NCBI RefSeq assembly: GCF_036336025.1
Contig: NZ_JAYKKE010000001.1
Coordinates: 124,001 to 188,000 of the forward strand
Length of the DNA: 64,000 nucleotides
Direction of reading: 5' to 3'
DNA from: Stomatohabitans albus
GTDB taxonomy: Bacteria > Actinomycetota > Nitriliruptoria > Euzebyales > Euzebyaceae
Below the pieces are notes generated by a model. It did not search any database. It was not told the origin of the DNA and saw nothing but the letters and a program-made list of their open reading frames with translations. This document shows, in pieces, positions 1 through 8,872 of the stretch. Numbering within the stretch: the first letter of the stretch is position 1; each line of letters begins with the position of its first letter. A program made the translations under genes and the position numbers.

Positions 1-792
1 AATTTGAACAACATTCCCACGGATTCCAGTTACAAACTTCGGTTCTGCCTGACCGCCGAGGCCCAGGCCACGGCGTTGCCCAATGGTGTAGGCAAACGCC
101 CCGTCATGGGTGCCAACTTCATTCCCTTGCGTGTCCACAATCGGACCAGGTGCTGAGCCGAGCTGACGGTGAAGGAAGCCCGATGTATCACGATCAGGAA
201 TGAAACAAATATCGCTGCTATCTGGTTTGGATGCGGTTAGCAATCGGCGTTCTTTCGCCATTGCCCGCAATGTGGCTTTGGGATAGTCACCACAAGGGAA
301 GAGCGTTGCGCTCAGCCGGTCTTGGGTGGCCATATACAACACGTAGGTTTGATCCTTGCCCGTGTCAACAGGGCGAAACATGTGCCAACGTCCCGTCTCA
401 TCTTGATTGAGTCGGACATGATGGCCAGTAGCCAGCGCATCAAAACCGGCGCTACGTGCACGGTCTTGAACAGCAACATATTTCACACGCTCATTGCACC
501 GGATACACGGGTTTGGAGTACGTCCTTGGGCATATTCGGTTACGAAATCATCCACAACTTGTTCGGTGAAGGCATCATGCATATCCCACACGTAGAAGGG
601 AATATCAAGGGCATCAGCGACACGACGGGCATCACGGGCGTCATCAAGGGTGCAACACCCCCGACCAGGTAGTCCCGATGGGGTATCGGCCATTTTGAGA
701 TGGACCCCTGTGACCTCATGGCCAGCTTCAACAAGGAGGGCTGCCGCCATTGTTGAATCAACCCCACCACTCATCGCTACTAAAACACGCAT
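1..792 (-). CDS. mnmA: tRNA-specific 2-thiouridylase MnmA (3' end cut by window edge)
   Basis: MnmA uses sulfur passed from a cysteine desulfurase to make 2-thiouridine at the wobble position (U34) of Lys, Glu and Gln tRNAs in the cytoplasm. The first 264 residues are present. The PP-loop ATP site SGGVDS is at residues 8-13. The catalytic Cys of NPCIRCN is at residue 96, an ATGHH motif is near 121-125, and the second catalytic Cys of SSDICFIPD is near 196. The ATG at 790-792 overlaps the end of the cysteine desulfurase gene by 13 bases, so the two are translationally coupled and the sulfur donor is probably the neighbour. The reading frame is open to base 1, so the C-terminal beta-barrel is missing only because the window stops. 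Identification is firm. Confidence 0.95.
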   Translation of the reverse strand, partial: MRVLVAMSGGVDSTMAAALLVEAGHEVTGVHLKMADTPSGLPGRGCCTLDDARDARRVADALDIPFYVWDMHDAFTEQVVDDFVTEYAQGRTPNPCIRCNERVKYVAVQDRARSAGFDALATGHHVRLNQDETGRWHMFRPVDTGKDQTYVLYMATQDRLSATLFPCGDYPKATLRAMAKERRLLTASKPDSSDICFIPDRDTSGFLHRQLGSAPGPIVDTQGNEVGTHDGAFAYTIGQRRGLGLGGQAEPKFVTGIRGNVVQI

Positions 793-1985
793 GAGCCCAT
801 GTTGCCTGTCGCGGCTGTTCCCGCCGCCATCTTCGTCAGGGCTGACACCGCTTGCGCAATATCTTGGGTGGTACTTGCCCACCCCATTGACAGGCGCAAG
901 GTGGCCTGTGTTGGGGCTAAGCCAATAGCCTTGATCAGCGGGGAGGTTTTCAGCGCACCACTTTGACAGGCCGTACCCGCACTCACATAGACACCTGCCC
1001 GGTCAAGGGCCATCACGGCGGTCTCAGTGTCAGTATCAGGTGCGGTGAGGTGCACAATGTTGGCTACCCGATGAGGAGATCGAACCGTCGGTGTCCAGGA
1101 TGTTCCGGTAAGTCCGTCAACAAGACTGTCACTGAGAACCTGTATCCGCTGCTGTTCTCTTTGCTGGTTATTCACCGCATGGGCAATCGCTTCACCAGCA
1201 CCCACACACAGTGCCACGGGAATGGTGCCAGATCGAATGCCGCGCTCTTGGCCACCACCAAGTATGGGACTGATAATCGTTTTATTTCGACGCACGATAC
1301 AAACGCCAACACCCTGAGGACCGCCGAGTTTGTGGGCACTTATCGCCATAGAGGTACATCGGGCAGCGATGTCTTCAAGGGGAACACGACCAATGCCTTG
1401 GGTGGCATCAATATGGGACCAAATGGGATGATTTGCTTGTTCATCGTGTACCGACATGGCATTAAGCCAATTACTGATCGGTTGGATGGCACCCAATTCA
1501 CTTGTCACCAATGTGCCGACCACCAGACGCGTTTGTGGGGTTAGGGCTGCAGTCACGTGTTCGGCTGGAATAACCCCGCAATCTGGATTACCAACCGGCA
1601 TCGGGGTACACCAAGTGAGGGTGCATCGCCCCTGGGTTTGGGCGTACGTCAGTGGCTCGATTACTGAGGGATGATCTGTGGCTCCCGCAATGACATGCGC
1701 CTGTGCATCGCCCTGAAGCGCACCAGCGATGGCGAGATTATTGGCCTCGGTTGCCCCTGAGGTGAACAGGACATCGAGTGGGTGGATACCCAACGCATCT
1801 GCAATACGGTCACGGGCGTCCTCAAGTGCTGTTCGGGCTTGGCGTCCCGCACGATGCACAGCAGATGGGTTTCCAGCATGGACCGGATCGAGCCAAGGGT
1901 CCATAGCCTCACGAACCTTGGGATGTAGCGGCGCACTCGCTGCATAATCCAAGTAGACGGATTGTCTATTGGGTTCCAGTACCAC
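780..1985 (-). CDS. iscS: Cysteine desulfurase (NifS/IscS family)
   Basis: A PLP enzyme that takes sulfur from cysteine, forming alanine and an enzyme persulfide; here it probably feeds MnmA. The 401-residue length is normal for the family. Visible landmarks are SGATEANN at 76-83, the His that stacks on PLP (H105), the Schiff-base lysine in SAHKLGG (K219) and the mobile-loop catalytic Cys in SAGTACQSG (C340). The start is a GTG at 1983-1985, directly abutting the stop of the upstream ligase, and the 3' end overlaps mnmA. No iron-sulfur scaffold gene is adjacent, so tRNA thiolation is the best-supported role; a wider role in Fe-S assembly cannot be excluded. Confidence 0.93.
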   Translation of the reverse strand: MVLEPNRQSVYLDYAASAPLHPKVREAMDPWLDPVHAGNPSAVHRAGRQARTALEDARDRIADALGIHPLDVLFTSGATEANNLAIAGALQGDAQAHVIAGATDHPSVIEPLTYAQTQGRCTLTWCTPMPVGNPDCGVIPAEHVTAALTPQTRLVVGTLVTSELGAIQPISNWLNAMSVHDEQANHPIWSHIDATQGIGRVPLEDIAARCTSMAISAHKLGGPQGVGVCIVRRNKTIISPILGGGQERGIRSGTIPVALCVGAGEAIAHAVNNQQREQQRIQVLSDSLVDGLTGTSWTPTVRSPHRVANIVHLTAPDTDTETAVMALDRAGVYVSAGTACQSGALKTSPLIKAIGLAPTQATLRLSMGWASTTQDIAQAVSALTKMAAGTAATGNMGSCVF

Positions 1986-3386
1986 TTACAACACCCCACC
2001 CAATATCCGACGCGGACCGGAAGGAAGACGATGACTTACTTCAATGGTGGGTTCGACACCACAAATCTTGCCAATTTGGGCGGTCGCTATCCGTATTGAC
2101 GGACGATCAATGCGATCTACTTGGATGACGAGCCGCTGGTGTATCACCGACAACGCGTATTCATTGGCTTGGGCCAATCGCAGCGCTTCCTCGATATCGG
2201 TCCGGATACCGCGAAAATCTGGACGCTCCAACGTTGAGCTATCTGGGCGTATCCCTGGCGGGGCAACCGACACTAACGGTTGCCAGGCAGCCTCTGTGAT
2301 TGTTCCAACTAACCGCGGTGCAACCGACTGGCTATAGGGGTGAGGGTCTCCCTCGATAATGGCTTCTACCCGTGTGCCGGTAGCAAATTGCACCAGTGCG
2401 GTCCCAGCCCAGCCCAGGGAGGTGATCACCAATTCTCCAGGCCCTTGGGTAATCGGTTCCCCTGTCTCAGGGTCACGCAAGCCCACAATGTCTTTATCCC
2501 CATAGGTCATGAGCCCATGGAACTCACTGGGGTCAGCGTCTTCGGCCATCGGTGGCTCACCATAGAGCACCCGACCAGCCGCTGGACCCCATACCGCTTG
2601 GATACGGACGGGATGACCAGCAATCCGTTCACTCATCGTGGCAAGTTGCGCCCGAAGGCCTTCATCTGGTGGTTCGCCAACGCACAGTACGACGTGGATG
2701 TGAGGCCGTTTTACCCCGTCATCTAACAGACGCTCAATAAGGAGGCTCGCCTCATAAGTGGGTACGGCTACAACGCTCGCCGGCAATAACCCAAACCCAC
2801 GCCGAGCAGGGGCAAGAACGGATTCACCCGTGCCTCGGGGATGGAGTGACGCCATGCGCTGCCCACGTCCTAAATGAACGATTCCCCAAAAATCTAGGGT
2901 TGGGCCGGCCGGAACTAAATTGATGAGGGTGTCATCTTCGTGAAGACCCAGTACTGCGGCAAGGTCTCGGCCACTTTCTAATCCTCGTTCCAGATCAGCG
3001 GAAGACCAGGCAATGGCCAGGACGTTATCTACCCCGGCTTCGTGCACATGAACTGGTTTGTAAGCGTGGTACAGCGCATCACGGCGTGCTTGGACGCTCG
3101 TACCGTGACGGGCGCGCCCAAAGAGATCCCGCAACCCTGCTTTTTGGCGAACTTCTCGTTCTTTTGGAGTCAGCATCAGTGCGGGATTACCAGGACCGCC
3201 ACGCCCTGCCACATCATCTTCGGTTGCAGCTGGCACCTCTCGCAAGGCGTCAACGTCTTGAATTACAAGGTCAGCGAGGCGAATATTCCAATACGGTGCA
3301 TAGGCAATTACCTCTTGACTTAGCCATTCTCGTAAAGAATCGTCTTGCTGTGCCCGATATTGGTCTAACGGAAGTTCGTTCCACAT
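1986..3386 (-). CDS. PaaK-like AMP-forming acyl-CoA ligase family protein
   Basis: This 466-residue protein resembles phenylacetate-CoA ligases, which adenylate a carboxylic acid and pass it to CoA. The central part carries a recognisable block: TYGDKDIVGLRDPETGEP followed by GPGELVITSLG and a later FATGTR, the counterpart of the PaaK stretch that ends in Y/F-RTGD. The N-terminal P-loop is weak. It is first in a tight operon with iscS and mnmA: its stop touches the iscS start. No aromatic degradation genes are nearby, so phenylacetate is unlikely as the substrate. The ATG at 3384-3386 lies 61 bases from the divergent gene at 3448, so the two share a promoter region. The fold assignment is good; the substrate is unknown. 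Confidence 0.7.
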   Translation of the reverse strand: MWNELPLDQYRAQQDDSLREWLSQEVIAYAPYWNIRLADLVIQDVDALREVPAATEDDVAGRGGPGNPALMLTPKEREVRQKAGLRDLFGRARHGTSVQARRDALYHAYKPVHVHEAGVDNVLAIAWSSADLERGLESGRDLAAVLGLHEDDTLINLVPAGPTLDFWGIVHLGRGQRMASLHPRGTGESVLAPARRGFGLLPASVVAVPTYEASLLIERLLDDGVKRPHIHVVLCVGEPPDEGLRAQLATMSERIAGHPVRIQAVWGPAAGRVLYGEPPMAEDADPSEFHGLMTYGDKDIVGLRDPETGEPITQGPGELVITSLGWAGTALVQFATGTRVEAIIEGDPHPYSQSVAPRLVGTITEAAWQPLVSVAPPGIRPDSSTLERPDFRGIRTDIEEALRLAQANEYALSVIHQRLVIQVDRIDRPSIRIATAQIGKICGVEPTIEVSHRLPSGPRRILGGVL

Positions 3387-3447
3387 ATCAACCCAGTTTG
3401 CCCGTATCCCGTCTATTATCGTTATAACTTAACGAATTGGAGCCAGC

Positions 3448-6255
3448 GTGACCGACACCAGCTCGTCCCCTCGTTGGTGGGACTTTGATGATTTTTCGAC
3501 CGCCACACCTGCTGAATCTCAGAAGGTACGTCGTGGTGCCAAAGCTGAATCACCTTCAGCTATCTCTAGAGATGACGGGGAAGACCTCAGTAGTCACCCC
3601 TCGTCGATAGGGCTATCTGATACGCACGATGCCCCTGACATCGTGGCGATGCCAGCCGGCATGTTCAGCGAGACAGATACCAGCCGTACCGCTGATGAAG
3701 AAGCACAGGCCGCATTGGTAGCGAGTTTGCCTGACGATATGGCTGAAGCAGAGCGAGAAGCCGCTGAATACACCTCAGTGCCTCCTGTGGATACCACTCC
3801 TGCGGTACCGCTGCCGCCGGCATCAGATAGTCAGTCTGACTGGGACATCCCCTCGATGCCCGGATTCGCTGCTGATTTGCCAGTGCCACCGCCATCACCG
3901 GCACCAACGATCACTGATGCACTCAATGATCCGCTGGTGAACGATGATCTCGACACAGATTTGGGCGGACAGGAATCTGTCATTACGAGTAGTGCGCCAG
4001 CAGCAGAAACACCGGCAACCTGGGATGGGCTTCGTGAGACGGACCAGGACCTCGCGCTCAGCCATGATGAAGATGACAACACGGCAATGCCGGATTGGAT
4101 GCTGAGAACTAGCGACGACGATGCTGACGATATTGTCCAACCCCTTGGTCTTGCTGATGATGACACCCTTGATCAGGAACCAAACAGTTGGGGTGACCAA
4201 CAAGGTGCGCAACCAACCACGACAAGCGCACCTGATAGCGCTCAGGATGACTTCCCCGCCTTCTCAGTAGCGACCACCGAACCGTCAGATGACACGACGG
4301 TGAGTGAACCCGACGATGTAACGCCAAGCTGGGTAGATGTCGACACGCCAACCCATGACATAGCTGCATCAGGCACTGATCCCGTGGCTGAGTGGGATAT
4401 TCCATCACCATCTGATAGCCATCTTGAACCCGTACCAACGAGTTCCAGTAGTGAAGATGCACTCCCGGCATGGGGAGAACTTGACGACACCCAACCATCA
4501 TCAGACGAAGATGCGCTTCCTGCTTGGGCCAATACGGATGCAAGCGATTCAGACGGTACCGGTGAGGACTGGAGTACGTCTGATGAGACGATGGCATTGA
4601 ATTGGGATAACCCGGGTGATGCATCCACTACAACCGATGAGGCAGAACCATCAACCCAATGGGATGAATCGGCTGAACAATACCCCTCCTGGTCAAGCGA
4701 TCAGCCCGATCCGTCATCCATATCGGGTGAGTCAATCCAAGCAACCCAAAGCAGTTGGGATAGTACAGATGACCGCCCAGTGGCCACATGGGATACCCCT
4801 ACCGACGATACGGCCAGCACCTGGAATGTGAGTGAAGAGCCCGAGGCGTCAGCTTGGGATAACACTACAGACGATACCTCACCAGCTTGGGGGAGTTCTG
4901 CCCAATCAGCCACCACATGGGATACACCCACCGAAGACGTGACGCCAAGTTGGGATGTGTCCGATGACGACGCCCGGTCAGGATGGGGTGCACCAGCTGG
5001 CGTAACACCTCCTCCCCCACCACCAAGCGGTCAGGTCGCGGCATTGCCCTTTAACGATGACAGTGGTGATGTGGTAGAGGATACCTTTAGCACAGCCGGT
5101 AAGGCATCTGGTGATGTGCTACCAAGCATCGAATCAGCACCCCCACCTCCTCTCGGGTCTGGCGTGCCCATGGCACCCGAAGATCTCCCTGAATGGATGC
5201 GCCCTGATGAGGAACCTGAACCGGTCATCGAAACCCCAGCTAATGAAGAAGATTTAGTTGCGGAAGAAATCGCAGCTCCATTCAACCCCGTAATTGCTGG
5301 TGTTGAGGACACCCCCGTCGCGCCGGTGCGTGACCCTAGCCTTATTACCGCACCCCTACCTGAGGACGAGGTTTCCCCACCACCGGGCACAGCGCCCATA
5401 CCAGGACGCACAACGTGGGGACAGCCTGGACCCAGCGGTATTGGGCCAGCCCCAATTACATCACCCACGCTGTCTCACCCCGTACCTGATGGTGACCAGG
5501 CCCCTGCTGGTCCTGCGCTTAAGAAACAAGCTAAGGGCAGTTCGGTCAAACGTATCCTCATTGCGGTACTCGCAACGTTGCTTGTGGCCGGTGGTGCGTA
5601 TGCCCTTTGGAACTATGTGCTGTATGACAAGTTCTTCGCGCAAAGTACTGGCGTTGCCGTGCTGGCACCGGGGAACTCAAGCGTGACGTTCCCTGCAGAC
5701 CAGAACAATCAGGTTGAATGGACTGTTGAAACCCAACCCGGTGAAGCGTTTGTGTTGACCGTTGAGACACCGCCGGATGCGCAAATTGGGTTTATTGCGC
5801 AAAATACAGACGGTGAGGCTATCGGTGCGGCGAACACCCTTGATAATGGGCGAAACGGCTATCGGTTTGTGGCTCAGAACGAGAAAGGTGGACCAGTTAC
5901 CGTTACTGCGCGTGCGAATGATTCCATCAGTGCGAATGTGTCCTTACATATTGCACCCTTCGCTGGTCGAGCAGAAACGGCTGACGGTGTGAATTGGCCG
6001 GTCAGTATCCCGGCTGGCCAGGCGGCAACGGTGAATATCATCACCCGTGGTGCCAATCCTCAAGTTGAAGTGACTGGAACCGACGGGAGCGCACTCGGCC
6101 AGGCGGAGTCATTCTCTGCATCAGATGAAGAGGAGCTGTACAACGCTCAGCTAGAGATACCAGCGCAAGCCGGTGAACAACAAATCGTGATTACCTTACG
6201 TACCGATCAGGCGTATGCGGCTACATCCACCGTCATTGTGGATCTGGATAATTAG
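3448..6255 (+). CDS. Large acidic Trp/Asp-rich single-pass membrane protein, function unknown
   Basis: The 935-residue protein has three parts. Residues 1 to about 690 are low complexity, very rich in D, E, S, T and P, with a Trp every 15-25 residues; between about residues 440 and 515 this becomes a degenerate repeat of the form TWDxPTDDxxxxW. One hydrophobic helix follows at about 702-722, preceded by KKQ and VKR, so the acidic part should lie in the cytoplasm. The last 210 residues look beta-rich and form two similar halves, presumably outside the cell. It starts with GTG at 3448, with GGAG seven bases before. I do not recognise the family. The layout suggests an intracellular interaction tail joined to an exported sensor or wall-facing domain, but that is inference. 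Confidence 0.8.
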   Translation: MTDTSSSPRWWDFDDFSTATPAESQKVRRGAKAESPSAISRDDGEDLSSHPSSIGLSDTHDAPDIVAMPAGMFSETDTSRTADEEAQAALVASLPDDMAEAEREAAEYTSVPPVDTTPAVPLPPASDSQSDWDIPSMPGFAADLPVPPPSPAPTITDALNDPLVNDDLDTDLGGQESVITSSAPAAETPATWDGLRETDQDLALSHDEDDNTAMPDWMLRTSDDDADDIVQPLGLADDDTLDQEPNSWGDQQGAQPTTTSAPDSAQDDFPAFSVATTEPSDDTTVSEPDDVTPSWVDVDTPTHDIAASGTDPVAEWDIPSPSDSHLEPVPTSSSSEDALPAWGELDDTQPSSDEDALPAWANTDASDSDGTGEDWSTSDETMALNWDNPGDASTTTDEAEPSTQWDESAEQYPSWSSDQPDPSSISGESIQATQSSWDSTDDRPVATWDTPTDDTASTWNVSEEPEASAWDNTTDDTSPAWGSSAQSATTWDTPTEDVTPSWDVSDDDARSGWGAPAGVTPPPPPPSGQVAALPFNDDSGDVVEDTFSTAGKASGDVLPSIESAPPPPLGSGVPMAPEDLPEWMRPDEEPEPVIETPANEEDLVAEEIAAPFNPVIAGVEDTPVAPVRDPSLITAPLPEDEVSPPPGTAPIPGRTTWGQPGPSGIGPAPITSPTLSHPVPDGDQAPAGPALKKQAKGSSVKRILIAVLATLLVAGGAYALWNYVLYDKFFAQSTGVAVLAPGNSSVTFPADQNNQVEWTVETQPGEAFVLTVETPPDAQIGFIAQNTDGEAIGAANTLDNGRNGYRFVAQNEKGGPVTVTARANDSISANVSLHIAPFAGRAETADGVNWPVSIPAGQAATVNIITRGANPQVEVTGTDGSALGQAESFSASDEEELYNAQLEIPAQAGEQQIVITLRTDQAYAATSTVIVDLDN

Positions 6256-6272
6256 GTCGTAGATACAACTAG

Positions 6273-6302
6273 AAACGGAGGCCCAAGAACGGGCCTCCGT
6301 TT
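6273..6302. terminator. Bidirectional intrinsic terminator
   Basis: A perfect 12-bp stem (6273-6284 with 6291-6302) with a six-base loop, flanked by A residues on the left and T residues on the right. It sits between two convergent genes ending at 6255 and 6319, so it can serve both strands. Confidence 0.88.
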
Positions 6303-6318
6303 GTGTGGTGCAGCAGTC

Positions 6319-7371
6319 CTACACCGGTGAACGCGATGCCGTATGCATCAATGCCGTGGTATTTTGTTCAACGGATTGGGGATCGGCAACAAAGGTCCAG
6401 TGCCATGGCTCTCGTGGAACATCTTCAACGAAGCCATAATGCTTTGCGTTTTTACGCATCCAGGCTTTTGCCGCATCATTGAGCTGAAGGTCAATAGAAA
6501 GCCCCCAACCATGATTGCTCTTGCCAGGTGCAGCTGCCCGCCCACCTTTGCTATACAAGCCATATTTTTCAACCATGCACTGTTGGCAGGCCACATCACG
6601 GTACGACGAGTTTACGCCGATATCGACACCATCACGTTTAGCGGCCGCTCGCATCATTTTGAATGCTTTCGCTGCCGGTGACCATAGCTCGTGGTCCCCA
6701 ACCCCTACCGATTCAAGCTGATCAGCAGGAATCTTACCGTTACCAAACTCTCGTAGTGCAGCGGGAACTTTGCCGTCTCGTCGGTCAGGAACAGCAGGAT
6801 GCGTACCGCGAGCCAGGGCTGCAATACCTTGGGCTGGATCATCTGCGCCAACCCCGATGGGTGGCTGACCACCATTAGTGAGCACTCCCCCTGGGATACC
6901 GGGAGCAACGCCTACTTGCGCCATACCCCCGACGAGTGCCTGAGCAGATGTCCCACCAGGTGTTTGAGCACCTGCACCGGTACCCACCGAGGACATAGCT
7001 CCGGCCTGGAGGATGGCGCTAAGGGCCTGGACCGCAGGCTGTGCGAGCTGGTGTGCACTACCTGTCCCGAAGGCACTTGAGCCAAGTGGGCTACTCACCA
7101 AACCTGATGATGTCATTCCTGTCGCCCCACTGCTACCGCCTTGGGTACCAAACCCTTGCCCATATGCCTGGAGTGTTTGGGCAGCCAAATGGGATTGAAA
7201 GGCAGCTGCAGACGAACCTGGACCAGCGGTTTTCGCCGGTGAATGCTGGGCTGATGTACTGCGATGGAACGGGTTATTTCCCTCAATTTCAGCGATATGT
7301 GCGGCAATGGTGCCAATGCGGTCACTGATTGTTCCGATTCCTGCGATGGCCATAGCTTTTTTCATCGGCAT
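6319..7371 (-). CDS. VanY-like (M15) D,D-carboxypeptidase-domain protein
   Basis: The last 150 residues form a zinc peptidase of the VanY/M15 type, which trims D-Ala from peptidoglycan peptides. The SxHxxGxxxD zinc motif is S285, H287, G290 and D294, and the third ligand is in the WHW near residue 330. Before it lies a Gly/Ala/Gln/Ser-rich linker of about 130 residues. There is no classical signal peptide. Instead the N-terminus has short amphipathic repeats (ISDRIGTI, AAHIAEIEG) followed by an AAFQSHLAAQ segment. That pattern reminds me of wall hydrolases encoded in actinobacterial flagellar clusters, but no flagellar gene is present here. The gene converges on the acidic membrane protein across a shared terminator. 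Confidence 0.82.
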   Translation of the reverse strand: MPMKKAMAIAGIGTISDRIGTIAAHIAEIEGNNPFHRSTSAQHSPAKTAGPGSSAAAFQSHLAAQTLQAYGQGFGTQGGSSGATGMTSSGLVSSPLGSSAFGTGSAHQLAQPAVQALSAILQAGAMSSVGTGAGAQTPGGTSAQALVGGMAQVGVAPGIPGGVLTNGGQPPIGVGADDPAQGIAALARGTHPAVPDRRDGKVPAALREFGNGKIPADQLESVGVGDHELWSPAAKAFKMMRAAAKRDGVDIGVNSSYRDVACQQCMVEKYGLYSKGGRAAAPGKSNHGWGLSIDLQLNDAAKAWMRKNAKHYGFVEDVPREPWHWTFVADPQSVEQNTTALMHTASRSPV

Positions 7372-7426
7372 AGGGGTCAGGTACGTTAGAGTTCAAACAG
7401 ATTGCTCATAGTGGTAAGGAACCCAG

Positions 7427-7624
7427 ATGGCCGTTGCTCAAGATTTAATCAAGCTACTGGTTTGTGTGGAATGTCATACACCGGTCTATTACAAGGAACG
7501 TCGGAAACTTGTAATTTGTCCAAAGTGCGATATTCGCTATCCCGTCCGGGACAATATTCCTGTCATGCTCCCTGAACATGCTGGTCGTGGTCAAAATCCG
7601 CCACCATTTGAAGGAACGGTGTAG
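7427..7624 (+). CDS. Trm112-like small zinc-ribbon protein
   Basis: A 65-residue protein with two CxxC pairs (CVEC near residues 13-16, CPKC near 32-35) and the ending RYPVRDNIPVML typical of the Trm112/YcaR (UPF0434) family. In eukaryotes and archaea Trm112 activates methyltransferases; the bacterial role is not well defined. A GTAAGGA Shine-Dalgarno sequence precedes the ATG. The stop is two bases before the start of the PLP enzyme at 7627, so the two are co-transcribed. Confidence 0.88.
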   Translation: MAVAQDLIKLLVCVECHTPVYYKERRKLVICPKCDIRYPVRDNIPVMLPEHAGRGQNPPPFEGTV

Positions 7625-7626
7625 CC

Positions 7627-8814
7627 ATGATAAATCCGATACATGCACAGTGGGATCAGATTTCCATTGCCCATCTCCGTGATGTTGGTGGTTCGAAATG
7701 GAGCCGTTTCCCCGATCATATTGGTTGTTTTATTGCTGAAATGGATTTTGGGATTGCTCCCGAGATACGTGATTGCATTATCGACTATGCCTCCTCAGAA
7801 CGCCACGGATACCTCACCAGCCCGTGGCCTCAACAAATGGCTCAGGCATTTAGTCATTTTTGTGCCAATCGATACAACTGGAATGTGAACCCTGATCTCG
7901 TGGCACCCATACCAGATGTGCTGAGTGGGATGGAAATTGTTGTTGAGATGCTCACCAACCCAGGCGAACCTATCGTGGTACCAACGCCGGCGTACATGGG
8001 TTTCTTTTCAACGCTGCGCGCTATCGGTCGCCCCATTATTGAGGTGCCGAGCCGGCCTGAAGCACGTTGGGCAATGGATTTTGATGGCATTGATCGGGCA
8101 CTGAGTCAAGGCGCAACAAGCGTTGCCCTCTGTAATCCTCAGAACCCGACCGGGCGGGTCTACACCCGCCAAGAGCTAGAAACGTTGGCCGACATTGTGG
8201 ATAGCCACAATGCGATTGTCTTCAATGACGAGATTCACGCTCCCTTAACATATTTTGGCCATCAACACATCCCATACCCCACGGTTAGCCCGCTGGCTGC
8301 AAGCCATTCGGTAACCGCCACAAGCCCATCTAAGGCCTGGAATATTCCTGGCCACCGTTGTGCCCAGTTGGTCTTTACGAATCAAGCCCACTACGACCTC
8401 TTTGCTTCTGGCCCGTTTTATCGGTTTACTGATCGGGTACCAACACTCGGACTGTTTACGAATACCGTTGCGTACGCATCAACCCCCACCTGGCTACCTA
8501 CCCTTATCCCTTATCTGGAACGCAATATTCGCTATCTGTCAGATGCCATTGCAGCCGGGGTATGGCCAGGGGTGGAGGCCGGTCGAGATTATCAAGAAGC
8601 CGAAGGCACCTATCTCGCGTGGATCAACCTCGCTCACACCCCAGCAGCAGGTCAACCAGCCACCTATTTAGCGGAACGTGCGAACGTAATGGGTACGAAC
8701 GGTGTTGCCTGCGGTAGTGACTGGCAACACTTTTTGCGCCTCAACCTTGGCACACCGCACCCCATTTTGACTGACATCATTGATCGTATCGGTCACGTTT
8801 TAGCAGATAGCTAG
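7627..8814 (+). CDS. MalY/PatB-type PLP-dependent aminotransferase / C-S lyase
   Basis: A 395-residue fold-type I PLP enzyme. The Schiff-base lysine lies in SPSKAWNIPG (K236), the usual MalY/PatB motif. NPQNPTGR and NDEIHAPL, which contact the cofactor pyridine ring, are also present. Members of this branch cleave cystathionine or other C-S bonds; some are plain aminotransferases. The predicted location is cytoplasmic, co-transcribed with the Trm112-like gene two bases upstream. No methionine-synthesis genes flank it, so the in vivo substrate stays open. Confidence 0.88.
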   Translation: MINPIHAQWDQISIAHLRDVGGSKWSRFPDHIGCFIAEMDFGIAPEIRDCIIDYASSERHGYLTSPWPQQMAQAFSHFCANRYNWNVNPDLVAPIPDVLSGMEIVVEMLTNPGEPIVVPTPAYMGFFSTLRAIGRPIIEVPSRPEARWAMDFDGIDRALSQGATSVALCNPQNPTGRVYTRQELETLADIVDSHNAIVFNDEIHAPLTYFGHQHIPYPTVSPLAASHSVTATSPSKAWNIPGHRCAQLVFTNQAHYDLFASGPFYRFTDRVPTLGLFTNTVAYASTPTWLPTLIPYLERNIRYLSDAIAAGVWPGVEAGRDYQEAEGTYLAWINLAHTPAAGQPATYLAERANVMGTNGVACGSDWQHFLRLNLGTPHPILTDIIDRIGHVLADS

Positions 8815-8872
8815 CACCCCACCCTGCCCCGACATAGCTACCGAGCCGGGACAGTGGTGGTCGAGATACCCG

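Noticed and set aside
8815-8872. Hairpin between the convergent PLP enzyme and M14 genes
   Set aside because: The stem (CTGCCCCG with CGGGACAG) has a mismatch in eight pairs and no T-run, too weak to call a terminator.
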